Shown piece by piece: positions 16,789 through 24,990 of a stretch of 64,000 nucleotides of DNA. The stretch's first letter is position 1, and each line of letters opens with the position of its first letter. The translations under genes were made by a program, and so were the position numbers. This DNA comes from Flavivirga sp. 57AJ16 (GTDB lineage Bacteria; Bacteroidota; Bacteroidia; Flavobacteriales; Flavobacteriaceae). The stretch is from the NCBI RefSeq assembly GCF_028736925.1, contig NZ_JAQZAT010000003.1, positions 124,001-188,000 of the forward strand, in the 5' to 3' direction. Under the pieces are notes generated by a model, which worked only from the letters and a program-made list of their open reading frames with translations, had not been told where the DNA came from and searched no databases.

Positions 16789-17018
16789 TTAGTACATATA
16801 TTGTAACCCAATAATATCATCATAGTCAAACTCTCCATCCTCTGAAGAATTAAAACAAGAGACCATAATTGAATTCGGGTATAACCTGCAGATGTCCCCC
16901 GAATGGCATTTGCACCTATTGTTCCAATCCCTTCATTCACATTTTGACCACAACTCTGTCTTGTTTGCCAATCTGTATGCCTAGATCCAACTGAATGCCC
17001 TATTTCATGAGTAATTTA
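16789..17018 (-). pseudogene. 3' remnant of a dual-action HEIGH metallopeptidase (M57-like)
   Basis: On the minus strand the fragment opens with ITHEIGHSVGSRHTDW, a full HExxHxxGxxH zinc site. It continues through GANAIRGTSAGY and, after a one-base loss, resumes as PNSIMVSCFNSSEDGEF and YDDIIGLQYMY before a stop. This matches the end of family M57 (HEIGH) peptidases of Bacteroidota. The 5' part is missing: an in-frame stop precedes the motif. It is therefore a truncated and frameshifted relic of a secreted peptidase between clpS and prmA. Confidence 0.8.
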
Positions 17019-17127
17019 CAGGCTCTATAAATAAACAACGATATAGAAGAATATTTTTGTGATTTACCATATATATTAAGATTTCTTGTCACAAAAAACA
17101 GTGATTTATTGAAAATAGCCTAAAGGC

Positions 17128-17967
17128 TTATTTTTTCTTAAACTCTAAAGCCACCCAATTATTTCTTTCTAATTGGAACCGAAGTTCAAGGTTGTTTGTA
17201 TTACATGCTTCTTTTATAACTGGAATATCGTCGTTGTAAAAACCACTTAAAAACATGGTCCCTTTTTTGTTTAAACAAGATACGTAAGTCTCCATATCTT
17301 GCAATAAAATATTACGGTTAATATTGGCTATAATAACATCATACTTTTTACCTTTTAAAACCGACGCATCTCCTTCTATAACGGTAATATGATTACAATT
17401 GTTACGTTCAACATTTTCGATGCTGTTTAAATAACACCAATTATCATAATCTACAGCATCAATAGGTTTTGCGCCTTTCATTTCTGCCAAAATAGCTAAT
17501 ACGCCCGTACCACATCCCATATCTAAAACAGACTTGTTAGCAACATCATTTTTTAAAATATGTTGAATCATCATATGTGTCGTTTCATGATGTCCAGTAC
17601 CAAAACTCATTTTTGGCTCAATTATAATATCGTACTTTGTACCTGGTTTTTCATGAAATGGTGCACGGACAGTACATACATCGTCAACAACAATAGGATT
17701 GAAATTCTTCTCCCACTCTTGATTCCAATTGGTTTGTTCAATCTCATTAAAGGTAAAATTAATTTCAAATTCATCTGAATTTAAAATATGAATATCTTCA
17801 AGGATAGCTTCGTTCCAATCTTCTTTTTGAATATATGCCGTAACCCCGTTTTTGGTTTCAACAAAACTTTCAAAACCAGAATAACCCAATTCTGCAATAA
17901 GTATTTCTACTCCCGGTTGCACGGGTTTTACTTTAAACTCGTAACCTATATAAGTCATATTAGACAT
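17128..17967 (-). CDS. prmA: Ribosomal protein L11 methyltransferase
   Basis: 279 residues from ATG 17967, which is preferred over a TTG seven codons earlier. The N-terminal substrate-recognition domain is followed by a Rossmann methyltransferase with the SAM-binding loop DMGCGTGVLAI near residue 155 and FGTGHHETT just before it, a PrmA hallmark. The NINRNILL motif matches the NPPF-like catalytic region of this family. It trimethylates lysines and the N-terminus of L11, whose gene rplK is at 58189. It is separated from tpiA by a strong bidirectional hairpin. Confidence 0.94.
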   Translation of the reverse strand: MSNMTYIGYEFKVKPVQPGVEILIAELGYSGFESFVETKNGVTAYIQKEDWNEAILEDIHILNSDEFEINFTFNEIEQTNWNQEWEKNFNPIVVDDVCTVRAPFHEKPGTKYDIIIEPKMSFGTGHHETTHMMIQHILKNDVANKSVLDMGCGTGVLAILAEMKGAKPIDAVDYDNWCYLNSIENVERNNCNHITVIEGDASVLKGKKYDVIIANINRNILLQDMETYVSCLNKKGTMFLSGFYNDDIPVIKEACNTNNLELRFQLERNNWVALEFKKK

Positions 17968-18043
17968 AGCCCATTTTTTCGACTGCAAAGATAGAAGTAA
18001 TACTATAATAAATCAGCCACCTCTGTCTATTTTAATAAAATAC

Positions 18044-18089
18044 AATAAGGGTGTTTCCTATTTTTTGTAAATCAAGAAACACCCTTATT
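18044..18089 (-). terminator. Terminator downstream of tpiA
   Basis: The arms AATAAGGGTGTTTC and GAAACACCCTTATT (14 bp, perfect) enclose an 18-nt loop between the tpiA stop and the prmA start. On the minus strand a T-rich tract follows. Confidence 0.8.
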
Positions 18090-18141
18090 TAATAAATTGT
18101 CCATAATTTATTTCAAAACTATTAGACTATTTTTTTTACGT

Positions 18142-18891
18142 TTAAAATGCATTTACAATAGCAAAAAAATCGTCTGCATTAAGTGAAGCGCCTCCAATTA
18201 AGCCACCATCGACATCTGGCTTGGAAAAAATTTCCTCGGCATTTGCAGGCTTTACGCTACCTCCGTAAAGAATTGAAACCTCATCGGCAACATCATTCCC
18301 GTATTTATCGGCCAATGTCTTTCTTATAAAAGCATGCATATCCTGTGCTTGCTCTGGGCTGGCAGTTTCACCCGTACCAATTGCCCAAACCGGCTCATAA
18401 GCTAATATGATATTTTGGTAAGAAGCTGCATTTAAATGAAACAAAGCATTTTTAATTTGATTTCCAACGACCGTTTCCTCATTTCCAGATTTTCTATCGG
18501 CTAACTCTTCTCCAAAACAAAAAATCACACGCATACCCTTTGATAATGCTGCATCTACTTTTTTTGCAAGTAATTCATCTGTTTCATTAAAATACTCACG
18601 ACGCTCGCTATGTCCTAAAATGACTGTTTTTATTCCAATACTTTTAAGCATACCAGCGCTTACTTCTCCAGTATAGGCACCGTTTTCCGCAAAATGCATA
18701 TTTTGTGCAATAACTTCTATATTAGTGTTTCTCAACACTCCAAAAGCATGAAATAAATTAGTAAATGTTGGCGCTATCATAACCTCAGCATTTGAAGTTT
18801 TGGTTCTGTTTTTCAGCTCATTGATCAATAATTCCGTTTGCGATAAATCATTATTCATCTTCCAGTTACCTGCTACAATATTTTTTCTCAT
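18142..18891 (-). CDS. tpiA: Triose-phosphate isomerase
   Basis: 249 residues, normal length. Residues of the TIM barrel active site are present: the N-terminal NWKMN (Asn/Lys), GHSERR with the electrophilic His near residue 95, AYEPVWAIGTG with the catalytic Glu near 165 plus loop 6, and the phosphate-binding YGGSVKPAN and GGASL near the end. It interconverts dihydroxyacetone phosphate and glyceraldehyde 3-phosphate in glycolysis and gluconeogenesis. It follows the TlpA-like lipoprotein gene on the same strand after about 80 nt. Confidence 0.97.
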   Translation of the reverse strand: MRKNIVAGNWKMNNDLSQTELLINELKNRTKTSNAEVMIAPTFTNLFHAFGVLRNTNIEVIAQNMHFAENGAYTGEVSAGMLKSIGIKTVILGHSERREYFNETDELLAKKVDAALSKGMRVIFCFGEELADRKSGNEETVVGNQIKNALFHLNAASYQNIILAYEPVWAIGTGETASPEQAQDMHAFIRKTLADKYGNDVADEVSILYGGSVKPANAEEIFSKPDVDGGLIGGASLNADDFFAIVNAF

Positions 18892-18972
18892 AATCTGTTG
18901 CTAACCTTCAATTTATTAAAGGACATTTTATTATTTCTAATTAATTATTTCAATTTTGAAATGCTAAAATAG

Positions 18973-19461
18973 TTATTTTTTCAATGCTTCTATTAACTTA
19001 TCGTCATCAGCTTCAATAACATTAAATACAACGATTTCGCCAGCTTTATTCACCACCATATATCTAGGAATCCAGCCAATATTCACAAAATCTGCGAATG
19101 GACAATCCTGTCCGTTTTGCATATAATAGTGGTCACCTATAATATCGTACTTATCTATGCCCCTTTTCCAAGCGTCTTCTCCCCTATCTAAAGATAAAAA
19201 CACATAAGAGACCTCTTTAAACTTATTTTGTAAATGCTTCACTTTAGGCATACTTTTTATGCAATCGCTACACCATGAAGCCCAAATATCTATAACGATT
19301 GTTTTTCCTTTATTGGCTTCCAATATTTCATTAAAAGTTATAGAACCCCCTTCTAGAGTTGTAAAGGTATCATTTAATGCTTCCTCAGAAAATTGCTTGG
19401 GTCCTTTAGTGCAATTTAAAAAACAAATTAACAGGATGATTAAATATTTCTTTTTGTTCAT
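18973..19461 (-). CDS. TlpA-like thioredoxin-fold lipoprotein
   Basis: 162 residues. A lipoprotein signal (KKYLIILLICFLNCTKG, Cys at about residue 17) places it in the periplasm on a membrane. The thioredoxin fold follows with the active site WASWCSDCIKSMP and a cis-proline region, GWIPRYMVV. It resembles TlpA/ResA-type thiol-disulfide oxidoreductases common in Bacteroidota. It lies between the BT_3928-permease genes and tpiA; the BT_3928-family gene upstream also has a thioredoxin-like C-terminus, so a shared redox role is possible. Confidence 0.85.
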   Translation of the reverse strand: MNKKKYLIILLICFLNCTKGPKQFSEEALNDTFTTLEGGSITFNEILEANKGKTIVIDIWASWCSDCIKSMPKVKHLQNKFKEVSYVFLSLDRGEDAWKRGIDKYDIIGDHYYMQNGQDCPFADFVNIGWIPRYMVVNKAGEIVVFNVIEADDDKLIEALKK

Positions 19462-19500
19462 GATTTAATATGTTATTAAGGTTTTCATTAAAATGAAAAA

Positions 19501-20577
19501 TCATTCCAATTTTACTTTTGGATCTAACCAAACATATATTAAGTCAACAAAAATATTGATAATTACAAACATCGTAGCTATCACTAAAACCGATCCCATG
19601 ATAACGGGCAAATCCAATGTATTTAAGGCGTATACTATCTCTTTTCCCAATCCGTTCCAACCAAAAATATACTCTACAAAAACGGCTCCTGCCAACATAG
19701 AAGCAAACCAACCGGATATTGCAGTAACTACAGGGTTTAGGGCATTCTTAACGGCATGTCTTTTTATAATTTGAAATTCGCTTAACCCTTTCGCCCTTGC
19801 CGTGCGAATATAATCCTGGTTAAAAACTTCCAATAACGAATTTCGCATGAGTTGAATTACCACAGCCAGCGGACGAATGCCTAGTACCATAGCCGGAAGG
19901 ATCAAGTTTTTCCATTTAATATGCATAGCTTCACCAAAATCGTCCAACTCATATAAGCTCCCTGTCATTTCAAAATTCGTATACTCATGCAGTATATATC
20001 CAAAAAACCAAGCAAATAAAATAGCACTAAAAAAAGATGGAATACTCATACCAAAAGTGCTAAAAACCTGAATCGTTTTATCCAACAATCCATCTTTATA
20101 AAGCGCCGAAACGATTCCTAATAAAATACCTAAAACCATAGCTATTACAATAGCTGTTACCGCTAAAACAAAAGTATTAGGCAATGTCTCTGCTAGTACA
20201 TGACTTACCTTTTTTCCTTGTTTTGTAAAAGATTCCCTTAAATAGGGCAACTTTAAAACTACAATAGTGTTCCCTATTGAAAACAGCCTGGTTGCACTAT
20301 ACTTTCCTGCTCTTAAAAAAGTGTAATCACCTTGTTTTTTTGAGTGAAATGAAATAGGCAACAAATCATTTATATAATAAAAATACTGCGTACTTATAGG
20401 TTTATCGAATCCGTATTTTTGTTTTACAATGTCCAGTTGTTTACTATCTTCATTTTGCCCCAACATCATTTGTGCAGGATCTCCAGGAAGCACATTAAAT
20501 AAAAAGAAGATAACAGTAACTACTCCAAATAATGTGAGTAAAGCATATGAGATTTTATTTAGTAAGTAGCTTATCAG
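19501..20577 (-). CDS. ABC transporter permease, DppB/OppB type
   Basis: About 358 residues with six hydrophobic segments. The N-terminus reads LLNKISYALLTLFGVVTVIF followed by LPGDP, as in OppB/DppB. The permease EAA-like loop is RTARAKGLSEFQIIKRHAVKNAL. No ATG, GTG or TTG occurs in frame before GTG 20493, which would delete the first transmembrane helix. A CTG at 20575-20577 overlapping the upstream TGA gives a full-length protein, so I use it with reserve. It would import peptides or similar solutes; its ATPase and binding protein are not in the window. A heptamer repeat abuts its 5' end. Confidence 0.82.
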   Translation of the reverse strand: MISYLLNKISYALLTLFGVVTVIFFLFNVLPGDPAQMMLGQNEDSKQLDIVKQKYGFDKPISTQYFYYINDLLPISFHSKKQGDYTFLRAGKYSATRLFSIGNTIVVLKLPYLRESFTKQGKKVSHVLAETLPNTFVLAVTAIVIAMVLGILLGIVSALYKDGLLDKTIQVFSTFGMSIPSFFSAILFAWFFGYILHEYTNFEMTGSLYELDDFGEAMHIKWKNLILPAMVLGIRPLAVVIQLMRNSLLEVFNQDYIRTARAKGLSEFQIIKRHAVKNALNPVVTAISGWFASMLAGAVFVEYIFGWNGLGKEIVYALNTLDLPVIMGSVLVIATMFVIINIFVDLIYVWLDPKVKLE

Positions 20578-21908
20578 TTGTTGGTTGTTGGTTGTTGGTT
20601 GTTAGGTTTTAACGTCACTTCAATAATGCCAGTATAAATGGTGTTATTTTGAGTATTCAACGCTGCTAGTGCTAAAGAATCCTTTACGACATTAATACTT
20701 TCAATTTTTTCTTTTTCTAAAGCCTCTATGCTTTCTTTAGTCGATAACTCTCCGTTAATAAAATAAGCCATAATGTCCTCAGCTACTTTTGGCTCCTGTT
20801 TTCTTTCAACTTTTGGCAACTCTAAATTATCAATATCGTTCCAATGTACTTTTTGCTTAATGGTACCTGCATCCAATTCTATAATACCAGGGTTAGAACG
20901 CACCACCGTTTTAAGGGCTTTTTCATCACACAAATAAAATTCAAAATCAATACCATAGGCTTCTTTAATTTGTTGTTTTGCATCTGCTCCAGAAGCTGTC
21001 AAACCAATTACCTTATAGCCATTTTTAATGGCCCTTTCAGATAAAGCCTTTAATTTTTTAGCGCCTTCCTGCTCTATTTTCTCTAAACTATAAGAGATTA
21101 CGACTATGAGGTTTTCTTCAGTTAAAAATGCTTGTGTTAAATCTTCATCTTCGCTTTCTATTGAAAAATCATAAATAGGTGGTTGGTATCCTTCTTGAAC
21201 CACTTTAGTATCAACGCCAATAAAATCACCCTTGACAGACGGATAAGAACCATTGGTAGTAATGATCTTCTCTTCTCCATCGACACTAAACTTCCAACTA
21301 TATTCTACAATAGGCTTTACAGCATCTTCGGGAACGCTCATACCCTCTTGAATATTTGCTCCAATTTTATATGCTCTAAAATCTTTAACAGGCAAATGCT
21401 CTAGTACATAATAACCAAACCAAAGACTAAAAATAAAACCCAATAAAGCAAGAACCGTTGTTATTAGCTTATTAAATACAGGCTTAATATGCCGTATTCC
21501 AAAAAACAAAATCAATATAAAAAACAGTAAAACCAAATCTTTTATAAAACTTTCCCATGGTGTTAACTTTAAAGCATCTCCAAAACAACCACAATCTTTT
21601 ACCTTATCGAAATACGCTGAATAGAAGGTTAAAAATGTAAAAAACATAATCATTCCCAACAAACTCCAAATGGTAAACTTCGGTTTATAACCAATAAGCA
21701 AAAACACCCCTAAAACAACTTCAAACACCACTACCAAAACAGAAACCATTAATGCATAAGGTTCTAAAAAAGTAATGTTTAAAACATCTGCACTAAAATA
21801 CTCTTCTAATTTATACGAAAACCCTAAAGGGTCGTTTAGCTTTATTAATCCAGAAATGATGAATAAAACGCCCACAAATATTCGACTTATTGCTACTATT
21901 ATTTTCAT
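20574..21908 (-). CDS. BT_3928-family protein: DoxX/MauE-like membrane domain plus thioredoxin-like domain
   Basis: 444 residues. Residues 1-160 contain four hydrophobic helices of DoxX/MauE type, with VKDCGCFGDALKLTPW between them, a cysteine motif typical of this redox membrane family. Residues about 200-400 form a periplasmic, thioredoxin-like domain lacking CxxC (VISYSLEKIEQEG, FEFYLCDEKALKTVVRSNPG). This combination is the BT_3928 family of Bacteroidota. The function is unproven; a role in disulfide or respiratory-chain redox handling is plausible. The last residues (NNQQPTTNN) are encoded by a heptanucleotide repeat, and the stop overlaps the permease. Confidence 0.87.
   Translation of the reverse strand: MKIIVAISRIFVGVLFIISGLIKLNDPLGFSYKLEEYFSADVLNITFLEPYALMVSVLVVVFEVVLGVFLLIGYKPKFTIWSLLGMIMFFTFLTFYSAYFDKVKDCGCFGDALKLTPWESFIKDLVLLFFILILFFGIRHIKPVFNKLITTVLALLGFIFSLWFGYYVLEHLPVKDFRAYKIGANIQEGMSVPEDAVKPIVEYSWKFSVDGEEKIITTNGSYPSVKGDFIGVDTKVVQEGYQPPIYDFSIESEDEDLTQAFLTEENLIVVISYSLEKIEQEGAKKLKALSERAIKNGYKVIGLTASGADAKQQIKEAYGIDFEFYLCDEKALKTVVRSNPGIIELDAGTIKQKVHWNDIDNLELPKVERKQEPKVAEDIMAYFINGELSTKESIEALEKEKIESINVVKDSLALAALNTQNNTIYTGIIEVTLKPNNQQPTTNN
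20577..20604. repeat. Heptanucleotide tandem repeat at a gene junction
   Basis: Four units of GTTGTTG (the last ends in A) run from 20577 to 20604. They encode the C-terminal tail of the BT_3928-family protein and directly precede the permease reading frame. A 7-bp unit changes the frame when it expands or contracts, so the junction is potentially phase-variable. Confidence 0.75.
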
Positions 21909-21990
21909 TAAAATCCCTTTTAAAAAAGACCTTTTGACTTTTGTTCATACTGGACGTAGACAAAGTACTCAAGGTAACTATTTGTTATTA

Positions 21991-22530
21991 TTATTTTTCG
22001 TTTAAATGTATTAATGCAAAAATGGCATAATTAATCATGTCTTGATAGTTGGCATCAATACCCTCGCTCACCAATGTTTTGCCTGCATTGTCTTCAATTT
22101 GTTTAACTCGCAATAATTTTTGTAAAATTAAATCGGTTAAACTGCTTACTCTCATATCACGCCATGCTTCACCATAATCGTGATTTTTATCTTGCATGAG
22201 CTGCTTAGTAATGGCTACTTGTTTTTCGTATAATTTGATGGCCGTTTCCGTAGATAGATCGGGTTGCTCAACCACACCTTTTTCCAACTGAATCAAGGCC
22301 ATGATACAGTAGTTTATAATACCAATAAATTCACTTTCCTCACCCTCTTCTACTTTTCTAACATCATTTTGCTGAAGCCCTCTAATACGTTGTGCTTTAA
22401 TAAAAATTTGATCGGTGAGCGATGATAAGCGCAATATACGCCACGCACTGCCATAATCCGACATTTTTTTTATGAATAAACTTTTACACGTATCGATGAC
22501 GGCATCATATTGTTTTGAAGTATCTTGCAT
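21991..22530 (-). CDS. DUF1599 domain protein
   Basis: 179 residues made of two similar halves. Each half contains a KKMSDYGSAWR / KNHDYGEAWR-like motif followed by SSLTD and a YxxMALI/YAIFALI helix. This internal duplication is the DUF1599 (nucleotide-modification-associated) pattern. The function is not established, although the conserved D, Y and W residues suggest a nucleotide- or metal-binding helical fold. It is transcribed divergently from folP and followed by the BT_3928-family gene on the same strand after about 80 nt. Confidence 0.9.
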   Translation of the reverse strand: MQDTSKQYDAVIDTCKSLFIKKMSDYGSAWRILRLSSLTDQIFIKAQRIRGLQQNDVRKVEEGEESEFIGIINYCIMALIQLEKGVVEQPDLSTETAIKLYEKQVAITKQLMQDKNHDYGEAWRDMRVSSLTDLILQKLLRVKQIEDNAGKTLVSEGIDANYQDMINYAIFALIHLNEK

Positions 22531-22635
22531 GAATTAAAATGTATTTTGCGTAAATTTCGCATAAAAAAGTTTAACCATCAAAGTTTCAGGTTTAAAGTTT
22601 TAAACTTAGTACAAACACCATACAAAAAGGTATAA

Positions 22636-23463
22636 ATGACAATAAACTGCAAAGGAAAACTCATTGATTTAACATCGCCAAAAGTGATGGGTATTCTAAA
22701 CATAACGCCAGATTCGTTCTATGATGGCGGACAGCATAAAAATGACAGGGATGTTTTAAAGCATGTCGAGTTAATGCTTACTAGTGGTGCCACTTTTGTA
22801 GATATTGGAGCATACAGTTCACGCCCTAACGCAGACCATGTTAGTGAAACCGACGAATTAAAAAGAATCCTACCTATCATCCATTTAATCTTAAAGGAAT
22901 TCCCTAAGGTTTTACTTTCTATTGATACGTTTAGAAGTAACGTTGCAAAACAATGCATAGAAGCTGGAGCAGCACTAATCAATGATATTTCTGCAGGAAA
23001 ATTAGATGATAACATGCTGCAAACTATTGCCAATTTACATGTTCCTTATATTATGATGCATATGAGAGGGACACCACAAACCATGCTACAAAAAACCGAT
23101 TACGATGATATCATTAAGGATATGCTCTTTTATTTTTCCGAACGCATTGCCGCTGCAAAACAATTAGGGATCATCGACATTATTGTGGACCCTGGGTTTG
23201 GGTTTGCCAAAGCTCTGGAACAAAATTATGAATTGTTAAATAAACTTGAGCGTTTTAAAACAATAGAAAAACCTTTATTAGTTGGTATTTCCAGAAAATC
23301 CATGATTTATAAAACTTTAGAAACTTCGGCTAAAGAATCCCTTAATGGCACCAGTGTTTTAAACACGATTGCCTTACAAAAAGGAGCTTCAATTTTAAGA
23401 GTCCATGATGTTAAAGAAGCCATGGAATGTATTAAATTAGTTCAATCTGTTGTTAGCCACTAA
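22636..23463 (+). CDS. folP: Dihydropteroate synthase
   Basis: 275 residues, normal length. Typical motifs of the TIM barrel are seen: MGILNITPDSFYDGG near residue 18, DIGAYSSRP near 57, SIDTFRSNVA, INDISAG near 115, MHMRGTPQTM, DPGFGFAKALEQNY near 185, and GISRKSMIY near 220. It condenses 6-hydroxymethyl-dihydropterin pyrophosphate with p-aminobenzoate in folate synthesis. The following lipoprotein gene begins 4 nt past its stop and cdaA comes next; folP-cdaA neighbourhood is common in Bacteroidota. Confidence 0.96.
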   Translation: MTINCKGKLIDLTSPKVMGILNITPDSFYDGGQHKNDRDVLKHVELMLTSGATFVDIGAYSSRPNADHVSETDELKRILPIIHLILKEFPKVLLSIDTFRSNVAKQCIEAGAALINDISAGKLDDNMLQTIANLHVPYIMMHMRGTPQTMLQKTDYDDIIKDMLFYFSERIAAAKQLGIIDIIVDPGFGFAKALEQNYELLNKLERFKTIEKPLLVGISRKSMIYKTLETSAKESLNGTSVLNTIALQKGASILRVHDVKEAMECIKLVQSVVSH

Positions 23464-23467
23464 AATT

Positions 23468-24151
23468 ATGAAAAATACTATTCTCATAGTTCTTATTAGC
23501 TTGGTATGTTCTTGCGGAAAAGACAAAATACTCCATCTTCCTGAGGTTGATCATTCTGAAATATCTGAAATAAATGATGTATCGCCTGCTTATTTATTTT
23601 ATGATACTACACAAAAAGATAGTGTTGAATTAAACAGAAAGAACTTAATTAGCACCACAAACTGGCTCGTTAATGTTGATAAACGCTTAACACTTAAACA
23701 AGCGATTCCACATATAAAATTTCTTCAAGATAAAAAGCAAAATTCGAGTCATAAAAATAAAAATGCAAAAAACTATTTTACCTGTAACGACATTAGCAAA
23801 AAGAATTTAGGATTTATTGATTTTACGGATGTGGTTTATATAAAAAAGAGCATTATAAATGTACTTGCTGATAATCATTCAATACCAAATAACACGCTAA
23901 TCATTCATTTTGATTCATCTAAAAACATAAAAATCAATTCTTTTTTTGACAAAATTAATATAACCCATTCTAATATCTCAGAATTAAATCATAGCATCAC
24001 ATCACTATCAGAAAATAAAAATAATGCCTCAGTCTTGTTATGCTTTGATGATCATTTGAGTTTTAATGAGTATATTTTATTTAAATCGGTTTTATCAAGA
24101 CTAAAAAGCAAATCCATATCAATATCAAAGAACGAATTCATTTCTAATTAA
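23468..24151 (+). CDS. Lipoprotein of unknown function between folP and cdaA
   Basis: 227 residues from ATG 23468. The N-terminus KNTILIVLISLVCSCG is a lipoprotein signal with the lipobox cysteine at about residue 16. The remainder is soluble, rich in Lys, Asn and Ser, with alternating short strands and helices (NTLIIHFDS, ASVLLCFDDHLSF). I recognise no family. It lies between folP and the c-di-AMP cyclase gene on one probable transcript, spaced 4 and 35 nt. Location in the periplasm next to a membrane-bound cyclase could mean an envelope sensor, but that is inference only. Confidence 0.8.
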   Translation: MKNTILIVLISLVCSCGKDKILHLPEVDHSEISEINDVSPAYLFYDTTQKDSVELNRKNLISTTNWLVNVDKRLTLKQAIPHIKFLQDKKQNSSHKNKNAKNYFTCNDISKKNLGFIDFTDVVYIKKSIINVLADNHSIPNNTLIIHFDSSKNIKINSFFDKINITHSNISELNHSITSLSENKNNASVLLCFDDHLSFNEYILFKSVLSRLKSKSISISKNEFISN

Positions 24152-24186
24152 CCATATTTTCTTAAATTTACCAAAACCCACTACTG

Positions 24187-24972
24187 TTGGATATTTTTAA
24201 AGACATCTTAGATTTACGCCTCATCGATTATGTTGATGTTGTTCTCGTAGCCCTTTTACTTTATTATGTTTATAAGCTAGTAAAAGGCACTGTGGCCATA
24301 AATATCTTTATAGGTATTATTATTATTTATTTAGTCTGGAAACTTACCGAATTCCTTGATATGGAATTGCTAACCAGTATTTTTGGTGGCTTTATGAAGG
24401 TGGGGATTATTGCTTTAATCGTTGTATTCCAGCCAGAAATTCGCAAATTTTTATTAATGGTAGGTTCTACCAATTTTAATAGGCGGCGCAAATTTTTAAA
24501 ACAACTTAAGTTTCTAAAAACCGAAACTAAAGACGAAACCGATGTAGATGCTATTATTTCGGCTTGCAACAAAATGGCTATATCTAAAACTGGTGCCTTA
24601 ATAGTTTTTGAAAAGAACAATAATTTAGATTTTTTATCATCGTCTGGAGATGAAATGAATATAAAGGTGACCCAACCTATTATTGAAAGTATCTTTTTTA
24701 AAAATAGTCCGTTGCATGATGGTGCCATTATAGTTAACAATAATATTGTAAAAGCAACACGGGTTATCCTTCCTGTAAATAATGAAAAAAATATTCCGTT
24801 ACGTTTTGGTCTCCGTCACAGAGCTGCCATTGGGGTTACTGAAAAAACAGACGCCCTGGCACTTGTTGTAAGTGAAGAGACGGGACGTATCTCTTATTTT
24901 AAAGATGGTGAGTTTGTAGTTTTTGATGATATCAATCAACTTAACTTAATGATTAAAGAAGACCTTTCTTAA
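24187..24972 (+). CDS. cdaA: Diadenylate cyclase CdaA
   Basis: 261 residues from a TTG start; no in-frame ATG gives the conserved N-terminus. Three transmembrane helices (about 14-31, 37-52, 69-82) anchor the protein. The DisA_N cyclase domain follows with the catalytic DGA motif at 178-180 and RHR at 210-212, residues that bind ATP in all active CdaA enzymes. It makes cyclic di-AMP from two ATP, controlling turgor and cell-wall homeostasis. No CdaR or GlmM gene is adjacent, which is usual outside Firmicutes. The unusual start codon may keep expression low. Confidence 0.95.
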   Translation: MDIFKDILDLRLIDYVDVVLVALLLYYVYKLVKGTVAINIFIGIIIIYLVWKLTEFLDMELLTSIFGGFMKVGIIALIVVFQPEIRKFLLMVGSTNFNRRRKFLKQLKFLKTETKDETDVDAIISACNKMAISKTGALIVFEKNNNLDFLSSSGDEMNIKVTQPIIESIFFKNSPLHDGAIIVNNNIVKATRVILPVNNEKNIPLRFGLRHRAAIGVTEKTDALALVVSEETGRISYFKDGEFVVFDDINQLNLMIKEDLS

Positions 24973-24990
24973 TCTTATACAAAAGTTGTA

